DNA from: Branchiostoma floridae
Taxonomy: Eukaryota; Chordata; Leptocardii; Amphioxiformes; Branchiostomatidae
Length of the DNA: 64,000 bases
NCBI RefSeq assembly: GCF_000003815.2
Contig: NC_049985.1
Span: 16,933,218 to 16,997,217, forward strand
Reading direction: 5' to 3'
Part shown: in pieces, positions 11,901 through 23,000 of the stretch
Numbering within the stretch: the first letter of the stretch is position 1
Layout: every line of letters begins with the position of its first letter
Made by a program: the position numbers and the translations under genes
The notes under the pieces: model-generated
What the model was told of the DNA's origin: nothing
The model's input: the letters and a program-made list of their open reading frames with translations, nothing else
Database searches by the model: none

Positions 11901-13998
11901 ACTTGTTCTGTATGTATGATAGTAGTAGTATACATCGAAGTCCTTGATATTCAGAAGTAGAAAGATAAAAGAAAATTGGTTTACACTTAACGTTACAGGC
12001 CGTTTTGTCAGAAATTTTAACGGGCTTTTCTATGCACTCAATAAAAGCTGGCTGGATGTAGTACGCGTAAAATTTGGTATTTGTTAACATAGTAACCCTA
12101 CGTTTATGACATAAATTTTTTTCCTATCTTTGAAGATGGTAGCTGAATACATAAGCAATGCAAGTCTTTCAACTTCCGAGAAATGCCGGGGATATTTACG
12201 TTGCACCCATGCATAGAAGCGCGCGCGTTTGTTTTACTGTTTGTTCCGAATTTCAGGGTGGCCTTCAACTTAAATGCCGTTACAAGAATCGTTTCCGAAC
12301 TGGGAAAATACTTAGCACCAAAGCCGGCGCCGACCCTGTAACCTGGGTTAGGCGCCTTCCTGTTTAGAGTGCCCCGCCAGGAGTTTACGTTCGCTGCAGC
12401 TCTAGTGAGAAGGGGCAGGGGTCGGCTGTGGTTTACCTTAGTTGATGTCCCTGTGATGATCGTTTGGGGGGAGGGGGTACGATTAACAGGGCTTTGAGTA
12501 TCGTTCACAACTGCTTTAGTTTGTAGGGCGGCGCCATAGTGGTTGTCAAGTTGTCTCAGGGTTCAGGAGATTGTGTTTTTTACGCGCACAGATGGGTTTT
12601 AGGTTTGCCACCGTGTGGTGGGAGGGGCGACAGGTGGCAGTGTGGGAGGGCCCCTCTTCCTGTGACCTTGGCAATCACAGTCCCTGCATGGATTTGTTAA
12701 ACTCCGGAACTATAACTCACCGACGTATGGGGACTAATTTGAAGCGGTATGGGGTCACCGCTAATATGTCCAAGGTTATGGTAAAAGCCTCAGAAAACAA
12801 GGAATGTTTCGCAAGGCAAGCGTACGGGCAGATGTAGTACCAATGCCTTCCGACAAGTGACGCTTATGGAGTTATGCAAACCCCATTGTTACTCGTCCAC
12901 TTCAAAACCTGGAGACAGTGTTTTAAAAGTAACGTGCTCGCTACTTTTTTCACAACGCTATTTTAGTGGTTTTACGTACACGTTATTCACGTCATAATTT
13001 CGTCAGACACAAGGACGTCTAAATAAAAGACACACTTTGACACAATGATCAGTTTAAATGTTGTTGGAACACAAATATGTACTCTATATCTAAAAGATGT
13101 TAGTCTAAAAAAATGATGTAACGTAACTCTTTGATTGCAAGTAATCTATGTAAAGTTATGTCGCTTCGGCATACAACAAGATGTTTACGAACAAACTTGA
13201 AGCAAAGATATGTGTACATATACTTATTATGACTTTAAATGATGTTAACTGCACCTCTGATATATATTTTGTCTGACCCTTACCTCTTCTCTCATGACCT
13301 CAATGAAAAGCGGCCTGCAGGCTGATTTGAGCTTTCATGAAAAACGAAAGAGGTTCAACAAACAATAGACAGACGAACGATGACGTAACATCTGATTGGA
13401 GACAGGTGCAACTCCACCCCACCCCTCCCCATCCTGTATACATACGTCACCGCTAGATGTTATGAAAACTGACCCGCTTATTTTCATGGGAACGTCCGGA
13501 GACCTGAGGTGGGAGGATGACGATGAATACCACACCGTTCGCCGTGTGGTCAGTGGCCGGAATGACCCGTAACTCATGGACTACTGACCCCTACTTTCTT
13601 CAGAGACTGACCACAAAGAATCAAAGGGGGTCCCTTAAGTTCTTCTGTCATCTCCTGTTTTGCGTTATCTTTCTGGTAAACTTGTTACATTTTCCAAAAT
13701 CGTCCCCGTGGAAAATTCCTTCCTACCACCATGCTTTGTTGTTACGTATCGTGCAAAGTACGTAAAATATCTTGTTTTTATACATGGTTTGGGTGCTTGG
13801 AGTGCCGGGCAAAGAGAAAAAAAGAAAGGGGTCATCAAAATATATATATTCGACTGTCTTTGTCTGATTCTTCCTGAAATTGAAGTTATGCAAAGTTATG
13901 CCATTCATTCGAAACCCAATGCCAAGTAGGTCCATAGTTCAATCCACTTGTATCTCAGTGACTTCTAGTGACGTCAAAATTCCCGACGTTTCACCTCA
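11901..13998. other. Upstream non-coding sequence
   Basis: Nothing that I can assign: no long coding-like frame, no clear repeat. A G-rich patch occurs near 12.46 kb. Confidence 0.45.
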
Positions 13999-14029
13999 TA
14001 TAAATTAAGCACTCGTCCCTTCTTCAGAC
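13999..14029 (+). promoter_or_regulatory. Possible TATA/initiator core promoter
   Basis: TATAAA at 13999-14004 is followed by an initiator-like TTCAGAC with its A at 14026, a spacing of 27 bp, close to the usual TATA-to-start distance. It lies about 500 bp 5' of the open first-exon candidate at 14500. This is a short motif match only; AT-rich DNA produces such pairs by chance. Confidence 0.2.
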
Positions 14030-14499
14030 GTTACTCGCTGTCGCAAGTTTACCATTTGAAGTCCGCCATAGCTTCATAACTTTTCGCCAGGTGAAATCAA
14101 CAACACCCCCCTGCACTGACCACGTTTCTCGGTCAATTTCACCTGTTTAGGGGGCCACTTCCGCGGGAACGGGGACAACAGGTCGTGTTTTGACGTGGTT
14201 CGTGCTAAACACTTTGCTAAGGTATGTTGTCTCGAGTGCCGCCTTTATACAGGAGATAAACATTACGTGCGAGTTGTAAAGTTTCTCAGTATGAGCTCAG
14301 ACTGTGTACAGAATCGAACTGGAGCGCACTATGGTGTCGTGTTCATGATTATATAGAAGCAAGGAGGTTGAAAAAAGGATTGATAGAAGACTACTAGTAC
14401 TACAAAGAAGAAGAAATCCTACAAAGAAGAATCTTGCCGAATTTGTGCTGGGTGTTGCTCATCTTTTTTGTCTCTGAGGGTGAAAAAGTCAAAAGCGTC

Positions 14500-14551
14500 A
14501 TGAGTTTGGAAGAATCTGTGTCATCGGATAGCGCACAAGCAGACGGAAAAA
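14500..14551 (+). CDS. Candidate alternative first exon (17 codons plus 1 nt)
   Basis: ATG at 14500 has G at -3, and 17 codons (MSLEESVSSDSAQADGK) lead straight into a perfect donor, A|GTAAGT at 14552. The frame is closed upstream by TAG at 14395-14397, so the ATG would be the true start. The peptide is acidic and Ser-rich, which is plausible for a protein N-terminus. It leaves in phase 1. That fits exon 3, 4 or 6 of the ARHGAP6-like gene, or exon 8 beyond the window, but not exon 2, which enters in phase 0. A TATA-like box lies 500 bp upstream. It could be an alternative start for the ARHGAP6-like gene, the first exon of an unseen nested gene, or chance. No transcript evidence is available here. 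Confidence 0.3.
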
Positions 14552-15126
14552 GTAAGTCTAGAAAGTTTGTAAATAATATATGAATTAGTAATTGTCATGA
14601 AACGCTTTGAGCGACGCGAATAGAATTTAGAAATGCACTAAAAGCGTGTGCGTTACCTAGCTACGTAAAGCCTAAAGTCAAACTTTTTTTACCTTTCGGA
14701 ATATTTTTACGCGCTTTTTCTAACGCTCCTACTCTGCAGTGACGTTACATCAGACTTTGCCTGCTTATTTGTTGTTATCTTGTTTGCCCGTTGTATACCC
14801 GTTAAGTTAAATCAATCAATTAATCAATGCCCTACCTTGTGAAGCTTTAGTCCTTTATAAAATTGTTTTCTGTTGTCATGTTATCACAAGGTGCTTTCCT
14901 GCATGCAAGCAATCCTCCTTGGTGCAAGTTTCCACGTTGCACTCCCGCCTATAGATCGAGATTATCGCAATCACCAAAAGCTGTAACAAGAACCATGAAC
15001 CGTAGATTTTAATCGGTGTTACACAGTCTAAACGGCGTCTTTGACCGGACAATGACCTAGAGGCTAGGGATTGTTTGGTGTAATCGTGACGTTGTGTCGA
15101 AATCCGGCTTGAGTTGGCGCGAAAAA

Positions 15127-16259
15127 ATGTTGGCTGTACCACGGCAGCACATTCCTTATCCATCGCCTCAGGTTGTGCGTGCGGTGGCAGTATTGTTTTT
15201 TTACAACCCCCATGTTGAAACTTGAATGAAACTTCAGAACGTGTTGCTGATGAATTGAATTTTGCTAGTGGCTACGTGGTAGATACAAGGTACTACCATT
15301 GCACCTGTTTCCAAAGTGTGAAACGCAATCTTTTGCTTGGCCGAGGTTTGTGACTGATGACGTAATCTTTTTGTCCGCCGTGTTTTTGTTCGTTGGGTGG
15401 ATTGAATATCTCGGACTAGGAGTGTCAGCAACAAATATTTGTCCCTTTCTTTGCTTACAGAATTTCTCATGGGAAACTTCAATGATTTTGAGTTGAAGCG
15501 AAACTTTGAAATGTTGGCTGTACTACACAGCACATTCGTCATCCATAGCCTCAGGTTGTGCGTGCGGTGGCTGTTTTGTTTTTTTACAACTTTCATTTTG
15601 CAACTTGAATGAAACTTCAGAACATGTTACTTGTGATTTGAATTTTGCTAGTGGCTACGTGGTAAATACAGAGTAATACCACCAGCTGCACCTGTTTCCG
15701 AAGTGTAAAACTCTATCTATCTTTTGCTTGGCCGAAGTTTGAATTTTGTGACGTAATCTTTTTGTCCGCCGCGTTTTTGTTCGTTGGGTGGATTGAATAT
15801 CTAGGACTGGGAGTGTCAGCAACAAATATTTTCCTTTTTTTCTATTATAGAATTTCTCCTGGAAAACTTGAATGGTCTTGAGTTGAAGAGAAGCTTTGAA
15901 ATGTTGGTTGTACCAAGTAGCATATTCCTTATCAATCGCCTCAGGTTGTGTGTGCGATGGCTGTTTTTTTTTACAACACCCATGTTGAAACTTGAATGAA
16001 ACTTCAGAACGAGTTACTGATAAATTGAATTTTGCCAGTGGCTACGTGGTAGATACAAGGTACTACAATTGCACCTGTTTCCAAAGTGTGAAACTCTATC
16101 TTTTGCTTGGCCGAAGTAGAGTTTCTGACGTAATGTTTTTGTTCGCCTTGTTTCGTCCGTCGCGTGAATTGAATATCTGGGACTAGGAGTGTCAGCAACA
16201 AATATTTTATTCATTTTCTTGAATTAAAGAATTTCTCAAAGGAAGCTTCAATGATTTTG
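15127..16259. repeat. Tandem array of three units of about 385 bp
   Basis: Units start at ATGTTGG (15127, 15511, 15901), giving lengths of 384 and 390 bp and a shortened third unit of 359 bp. Shared landmarks in each unit, in order: CCTCAGGTTGTG, AACTTGAATGAAACTTCAGA, GTGGCTACGTGGTA, a CACCTG E-box, TTTTGCTTGGCCGA, TGACGTAAT, GTGTCAGCAACAAATATT. Copies differ by scattered substitutions and small indels, so the array is not recent. No conserved reading frame; the short minus-strand frames shared by copies simply reflect the duplication. The third unit is broken off by a MITE at 16260. Confidence 0.85.
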
Positions 16260-16422
16260 TAATCTCCAGGCATAATTTACCAGTGGCATAAGATAGTATC
16301 AAAGCTGGCTAAGGAGTGTAGCTGGCCAAAGGGAGTCATCAGCCTCCGGTAGCCAAATACACTCCTAGGCCGGCTTCACTCCTCTGGCAGCTTATGCTAT
16401 CGCAGGATCTGCTTGGAGATTA
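16260..16422. mobile_element. 163-bp MITE with 9-bp target duplication
   Basis: Ends are TAATCTCCAGGCA on the left and the complement of TAATCTCCAAGCA on the right, with further pairing inwards. Flanks are ATGATTTTG (16251-16259) and ATGGTTTTG (16423-16431), 8 of 9 identical. A 9-bp duplication is typical of Mutator-like elements. It interrupts the third tandem unit. No coding capacity. Confidence 0.75.
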
Positions 16423-16431
16423 ATGGTTTTG

Positions 16432-19095
16432 TACATGAGCGAAGATCAACACATTGAGAAACGTGAATGGTAACAATACGACATTTGCTTCGAGATAGTT
16501 CCCAACGACGTTGTTTTTGGAGGAGGGGTCCGGCCGGAACGACCTTGTAGGAGAAACTCTAGCGGTCGCTGAACCCAAAACCACGCCCGTAACCTTGGGT
16601 ATTGTATCCCCGTGGAACACACGTCAACTCACGGATACAGAACCGTGAACTTGATGTCATAACGTAGATCATTTTCCCCTAAGGTCTAAACCCTGACGAG
16701 AGAAATCTGCCCTGTCGTCCGTAGTTAATCTTCCTAGCAGATGTTGTAACTTGCGTACCCTGGTGTTGTCACGTATTTTTTCGATGTCTTTTCCTCCCAA
16801 GACGATTCAGTGACGTCTTGGTCACTGTACTCCACTGCCCTTGTCAAATTAGCGAGTCCTGCCGACGGAAAAGCGTGACGGTTAAGCCAAAATCACCCAC
16901 AAAGGGATTGACAAAATGACATCTAGGCAAAGTTCGGACTCTAAACGGCAAAAAACTGTCATCAAGGAATCCGCCTGGAAATAATTAGTTTCCCCTCTTC
17001 TGTAATTGTTTAGGTGAACTTTGGCAAAGAGACCAGCTTCGTAGTCAGGCGCCAAGGCATTTGGTAGTTCTAACAAAGATAACAAGATGGTTTTGAGGTT
17101 GCTTGAAGGCGTAAGTGTTAAATCTCTTGTTTCGCACCTGTTTGGTTGACTTTTGATGCCGGCGGAATTCCGCTTTATCTAAATACCTGCCAATTGTAGG
17201 ACTCTAACTACATGACGTATCGCACGTAGACCGCATGTTGAGGTTGCAGTTCGCGTTACAGTCGCTGGGGATGTTGGATTCCTCGTGCACATGCCGATTG
17301 AAGGATGAAAGGTGGCAGCGAAGGCAACAAGTCACGCCTTGCACCAAAGTTTACGTGTAGAATCCTTTGCAAAGGAAACAGACAGTACATTTGACCCAAA
17401 CAAGTTGGAAAAAACACTTTCATACCGGCCTATACCAGTCACACGCTTTCTTGGGTGTGTATTTTAACAGTCAACACCTGCCGATTAACGTATTTTGGAA
17501 CGGACATGATGTTTGATTGTTGCAAGGATGTTTCCAAAGTTTTAAACAATGCTTGTTTATTTATCTGAGTTGTAATGAATAGATGGACCGAATAGTTCAC
17601 AGGGTTCGGCCTTTTGGTGGGAGGGTTCTATCCTAGCTTTGACCAGGTCGCCTTGCGAATGACGTAGTTAATAGTTCCCGTGTGTTGTTCTACTAGTTCT
17701 AGATGATATGAAACTAATGACGCACAGTTCCCGCCCCTCCCATTGCCCATCCCACTGCACGCAATGGGGGCCCATTATCGCCTTTATGAGCTCCCTTTGT
17801 TTATCTTTTTGGTTCAGTCCACCAGGACAATGAAAGTGTAAGAATGAATGAACGTGTGTATTAATGAATGAATGGACCCGCCTTTATGAATGAAATTAAT
17901 ACAACGGAAGTGGAAATATATATGTATACTGAGGACTAATACCAAGTTTTAATTTCGAGTTTACTTTATTAATTTTTCAATTGATTAAAACGTATATAGA
18001 CAAAACACTGTTTGCAAGAGACTAGGAAATTTTTCTTTTTCTCGTGTTTATTTATACAATAGTTACAAGTCATTCTTCTGTTTGTATACACTTCCTTTGT
18101 TATGTTGATGTTAAAAGTGGGTGCAATTGGGCTTGAAACGCGCCACTATCTGGTTTATGCAGATAACCTTTCCCGGTGCCTTTTAATATTTCATTCATAT
18201 GTAACCGCGTATAGTAGAAGCATGCGGGTTGGACATTGTATGACATTGTGTTGGCCCGCATGGATGCCATAATGACTCCACAAATGTTCGAGTGTTTGGT
18301 CAACACATGTTCCTAAAACGTTACGCGATGTTTTTGTTGACCAGTGTTTATTTTCCCCGATGACAACATCAAATCTTGCGCTGTCACGTGACGCAAACTT
18401 CAAAGTCCCAGCCGGGACCACCCCATGACCGCAGCGACTGTCAGAACAAGCCTGGCCGTGTGCCCGCGCAAGTCTTTCCCCTGACGATTGTTACGAGTAT
18501 ACATATTCTTCAGACACATTCCGGATACGAATCCACTGCCGTTGAAGCATTCACGAGCCGTTTCATCTATCAGCATCGTTGCCTTTTCGGAGTCAAAGCG
18601 GTAAAGCGGAGACCAACGCCGCTAGGAATGTACGCACCTAGCCAAAGACAGCGATCAAAACATTGCTAGGCACGTCCACTAGACGGGTAGCTATGCACGC
18701 CGCTGAGCAAACATAGCAGGGCAGTGGGACTCGTGTACTGATCGTTCTAGTGCCGGGATCTGCTGAGGCATTACGTGGATATATTTCAACCGGCAAGAGG
18801 AACTGAGAAAGAAAGCTGTGGGAAAGTAGAGATTGTGAATGTGTTGCGGAAGTTTTGGTTGTGTTTTTCTCATCACAGTGCACCGCTGGGTAGAGCAAGC
18901 GGCGGAGGAGACCTCACCCCCCGCCCGGGCGGTATTTCTGTGGCTCCCGGCTGTAGTGACATACACGGCTCAGCGGTGTTGAGTTGCTGATCTGTCAGTC
19001 GTGAGGTCGAGCTGCTATCAATTTTGTTCGGAGAAACGGGCGGTTCACTACACACTCGCTAGAGCTAGCCCGGGGTGTAGGAGGCACTGCCATCC
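16432..19095 (+). other. 5' flank and probable 5' UTR of the ARHGAP6-like gene
   Basis: No gene up to the ATG at 19096. GC content rises from about 18.4 kb onwards. The frame of exon 1 is closed by TGA at 18988-18990. The transcription start cannot be placed from sequence alone. A GAAT-type microsatellite lies at 17840-17900. Confidence 0.5.
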
Positions 19096-20013
19096 ATGGT
19101 ACTGCTACAGGCGGACAGTAGCGCGCCCAGGACTCTGCCAAATAGCTGCATCTTCAGTGCCGGGCAGTATGAGACGCTGAAACAACAACAACAGGGCCAG
19201 GCAAGCGGCATGGCAGCTAACGGGGGCCATCCGGACACCCGGCCGGGACCGGGGGATGGCGCTGTGCACAGCGAGGATTCCAAGCCTCCTGTGCCAAAGA
19301 GAACCCCACGATCGAAGCGTGTGAAGCCCGTTCTACGAACGATGCGTAGTTTTGACTCTACTTTGCCGTCCCACCAAACTGTTATGGCTAGGATTAACGA
19401 GGCCAATGCCAGTTTGGCGTCCAACGGGGTCCACTCCGACAGCGAGTCGTCGGCATCGCCAAGCCCTCGTGGTGGGGAAAACATTCCCAACCCCTCGGGC
19501 ACGCCCCCACCCCCCGTCCGGCCAACGCTGCGGTCCTTACGGAGCTTCGACGCTAGTCTTCTCCAAAACTACCAAGTCCCGCAGGACGACCCTAACCTGG
19601 CCGGGATAAAGTCGCTGCAGTCTCGCTTCAAGTCGCTGGACTCCCCCGGGGTGGCCCGGAGGGCTCGGGCACAGCTGGATCGCGTTCGCGACCGAGTCGG
19701 ACTGATTTTCACGGCGGGCGGGACCGGCTCCTCCCCCGGTAGCGCGGAGTCCACCCCGCCTGCCAGCCCCAGAACCCCCCGTAGCCCCAGGATCCATCTT
19801 CGAAGGAAGTTCCACTTCCTCCACAGTTCTCCTTCCGCTAACGATCAGAACTCTGTCCCTTCCCACACAGTTATGCACAAGGCCAAGTCGTCCTCGTCTT
19901 CTTCTCCCTCTGGACATCACCACGCCAACAAAGTCTTCAAGAGATGGAGAAGCAAAAACAAGCTCCTCATGTCTCCTACAAGCGCCGCAGCTTCCCAACT
20001 CTGGAGCCCTGAG
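19096..20013 (+). CDS. ARHGAP6: ARHGAP6-like exon 1 (residues 1-306, disordered N-terminus)
   Basis: Open from ATG 19096 to donor GAG|GTAAGT (phase 0). An in-frame stop at 18988-18990 means the protein does not extend further 5'. The first ATG has T at -3 and G at +4. A second in-frame ATG at 19210 (residue 39) has G at -3 and +4, so leaky scanning to it is possible. The region is low complexity: a short Gln run (30-33, 35), PxxPxR-type SH3-ligand motifs at 64-69 and 137-142, a Ser run (265-270) and many SP/TP sites. [11 protein letters not shown] (80-90) and [11 protein letters not shown] (145-155) are two copies of one motif, with a weaker third at 174-182 (LQSRFKSLD). Human ARHGAP6 has one similar motif near its N-terminus (LRQTRSLDPAL). 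The exon end, [11 protein letters not shown] to LWSPE, matches the human RRWLQQRKF to VWKSE stretch in position and style. GC-rich compared with the flanking introns. Confidence 0.85.
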
Positions 20014-23000
20014 GTAAGTCACCAAATTCCAAAACATTCATAAATGTGTATTGCTTTATATAAACCATTTTCTTCCTAATGCTATATAGCGTTTCCTCAA
20101 CAAAAAATCGCCCACATGGATAGCTTAGGATGAATGCTACTCTGTTTTGTTTTAGAATTTCGCGCCGACATTAAAGTTTTATCAAGTGACTTGGCACCGT
20201 GCAGGTAGGTTTTTCCTAGGGTCATTCATCTTCATTGCCATCATGCTGTACACAGCCGCTCTATTTGTTTGACATTATGTACAGACGGACCCTCTCTCCT
20301 ACCGGGCCCTCCCTGTGGTTCCAGCGCCGGGTGGCAACCCTAGAGGGGCAGGTCAAGTAATCAATGCCTCTTGATGACCCAATTTAACGGGAGAAAACTT
20401 CTCAAGTTGACAAATACTTGTAACAATTTCACCTACTTGTGTAACTGTACCCCCTGCCGACTAAACTTGTTGTAGTTCTCCTACAGAACATAGAACATAA
20501 ACCTGACATTTCGTCTGTATTTTCTTGCACCAAGCGAAACGAGTTACGGTTCTCTGCCATACGGTCTATTCCTGCCTGCAGCACATATTTTCTGGGTGCC
20601 AGCGGATTGATTAAGGCCAGATGGCGGCCAAGTCGCCCCCAAAATAGCCACAGAGTTCCTCATATGTACCCCTCAGGACCCCAGTCAACCCCTTTCCGCT
20701 GATCTATTTACTCAAAGGTTACTCCACAAAGTTTACCACAAGGCCAAAACCGCAGGGCCCATTTAACTCTAGTCTAGGCCCCAGTGAGATGATTTGTCCC
20801 TGTGTTGTGAAAGCCTCCAGTACAAGTAGCAAATTGTTTGTTGTTCCCTTTCGAGGTTTTCATTCTAAACAAGTCAGAGGAAGTGATGGATCCCCAAAGG
20901 GAAGTAAAGACAGAGGCCACAAGTTCAAAGTCAGGGCCTTATAGAGGTGTATTTTGTCAGTAGGAGGGATTTTTCACACAGCATGGGCACCTCTTAGCAA
21001 GGCCAATAATCTTTTATCAGTTAGCCGGGCATGAATTGAAAAGAGATTATTATTAATTAGAAAAATTTAAAGTTATCGTAAATCTGTCTATGAAAGGTTG
21101 GAAGGTTGGGTGAGATGGTGGTCAGGAATATTGTTGGAGTTAAAATTGAGGAGGTGTTTTAAAGAATGTAAATAGAAGGATGGGTGGTCTCTTCACTCAG
21201 TTCAGATGCTACAGAAGTTACAAAGTTGGGCACATCCATTCAAGAAGTTTGGAAGGGGTGGATAGGAATAATTTTTGCCCATTTTCCTTACCTTTAATGG
21301 ATACCAAATCTCTAAAATCATGTAGATATTATGAAGAGATTTAGTTTGAGATTAAAAGTGGTGTTTTTGTGGCAGTATAGTTGTCATAGGTTAGATCAGT
21401 TTGAATTTGGAAGACTAGACTAGAGACTAGAGTGTTGCGGTAGGAATGCTGTTGTAAGTGCGTAATTTACTTACTACGCTGAACAAATATCCTTTCTTGT
21501 CACAGTCCCAAACAGCACACACGGGACCTTAACAAGTCAGGATGTACACAAATGACAACAATACAAAGTCCTTAATAATGCCAAGGACGGAAAGGGAATG
21601 TTTTGGCAATGGAAGAGGACACAGTAACGCGGACCAGACAAGCAAATTGAGCCCTTGGCATTGACATATGACAACAGAAAAGTATACTGTCCTTCAAATA
21701 CCTCTTGTAATGACAGACTTGAAGTATGCCTTCAGTAACTGCCATTAAGAAGTCCCTTTGCGACTGGTATGTAGGATCATGACATCACAGTGATTGGTTG
21801 TATAACGTAACATTTAGAACTGCCAATAAACTCAGAGTCAGATAGCTTTCCTACAAACTGCTGTGACAATGTCATGTCTAGAATAGACTACATTCCATAG
21901 CACTTGTGTGTGTGTGTGTGGGGGGGGGGGTGCTGCATTACCCTTATCTTTTGCAAGCTGTTTTGATTTAGGAATAAGCTTTTTATCCCCATAATTCATA
22001 GTGAGCTGGTCACATTATCCACAATTGACTTCCTGAATCTAGCGTAATGCATAGGCAGTCTGATTGAATATAGCATTAAGCGTTGTCAGAACCCCCATGC
22101 AGACCCTATTCTAAAACTACTTTGAAAAGAAGCTCTCTGTGTACTTTTCCTGTGTAGTCTTCTCAGTACACATTACATGTCATTGACCTCACACTAGCTC
22201 TGTCCTTCTTGTTCAATGCACTGTTCATAATCATGAGCAATTGGTTTTCAATAGGATCACGGTCCTGGATGTAACAAGGTGGGCATAACAGGCCGATCAG
22301 GTATCCAGCTGAAGACAGGTTTTGAATGGGCTGTCTCGCAAGGTTAGAAAGTGCAGACAAGTTTGGCAGCCATAACTTTATACGATGAACTTTTGTGAAC
22401 AGTTCTGGAATCACAGGTTTAAAACTTTCAACTTTTCACTAACACTGAGAGCAAGTGCAAGTGAGCGCACATCCTGTTCTATTCACGAGCTGTTATCTGT
22501 GAAGGTGTTTGTTTGAAGGTCAGGATCTTGTGTACGTGACTTGAAAAACGTTGCGTAGGCTAGAGTCAAACATTTTTCTTCACTGTTGCCCAAGCCTGTC
22601 TTTTACCTGGTATTGGATACAGGTTCTAAGAAATTCTTTATCAGCTGTAACGCTATGTAAGATATGTAGGTTCCTAAAATCGTTGCTGCAGAAATGTAAC
22701 TTGAACATACTTTCCAAATAGAAGTTTTTAAGTTCACAGGGACACACCATTGGGATTTTTTTTGGAGGGGGGAGGCTTTTTCTGTATCCCAGCATTCATT
22801 GCAATACACATCCCACAATATGCATCTTAGATAGCTGACTATGCGTAAGAAGCTCAGTGCTATAAGATACAAGGAAAGTGGACATATTAAAGGTCTTTAA
22901 AGTACTGAGTTGGACGGTACATCTTCTTGGAGATTAGATTCATGGTGTAAACAGGTCAAACCTGCCAGCATCCGTCCTCCTGGATGTTATGTATTGTTTG

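Noticed and set aside
19537-20037. 166-codon open frame on the minus strand opposite exon 1
   Set aside because: It is the antisense of GC-rich coding sequence; low-complexity Arg/Gly-rich product with no homology.
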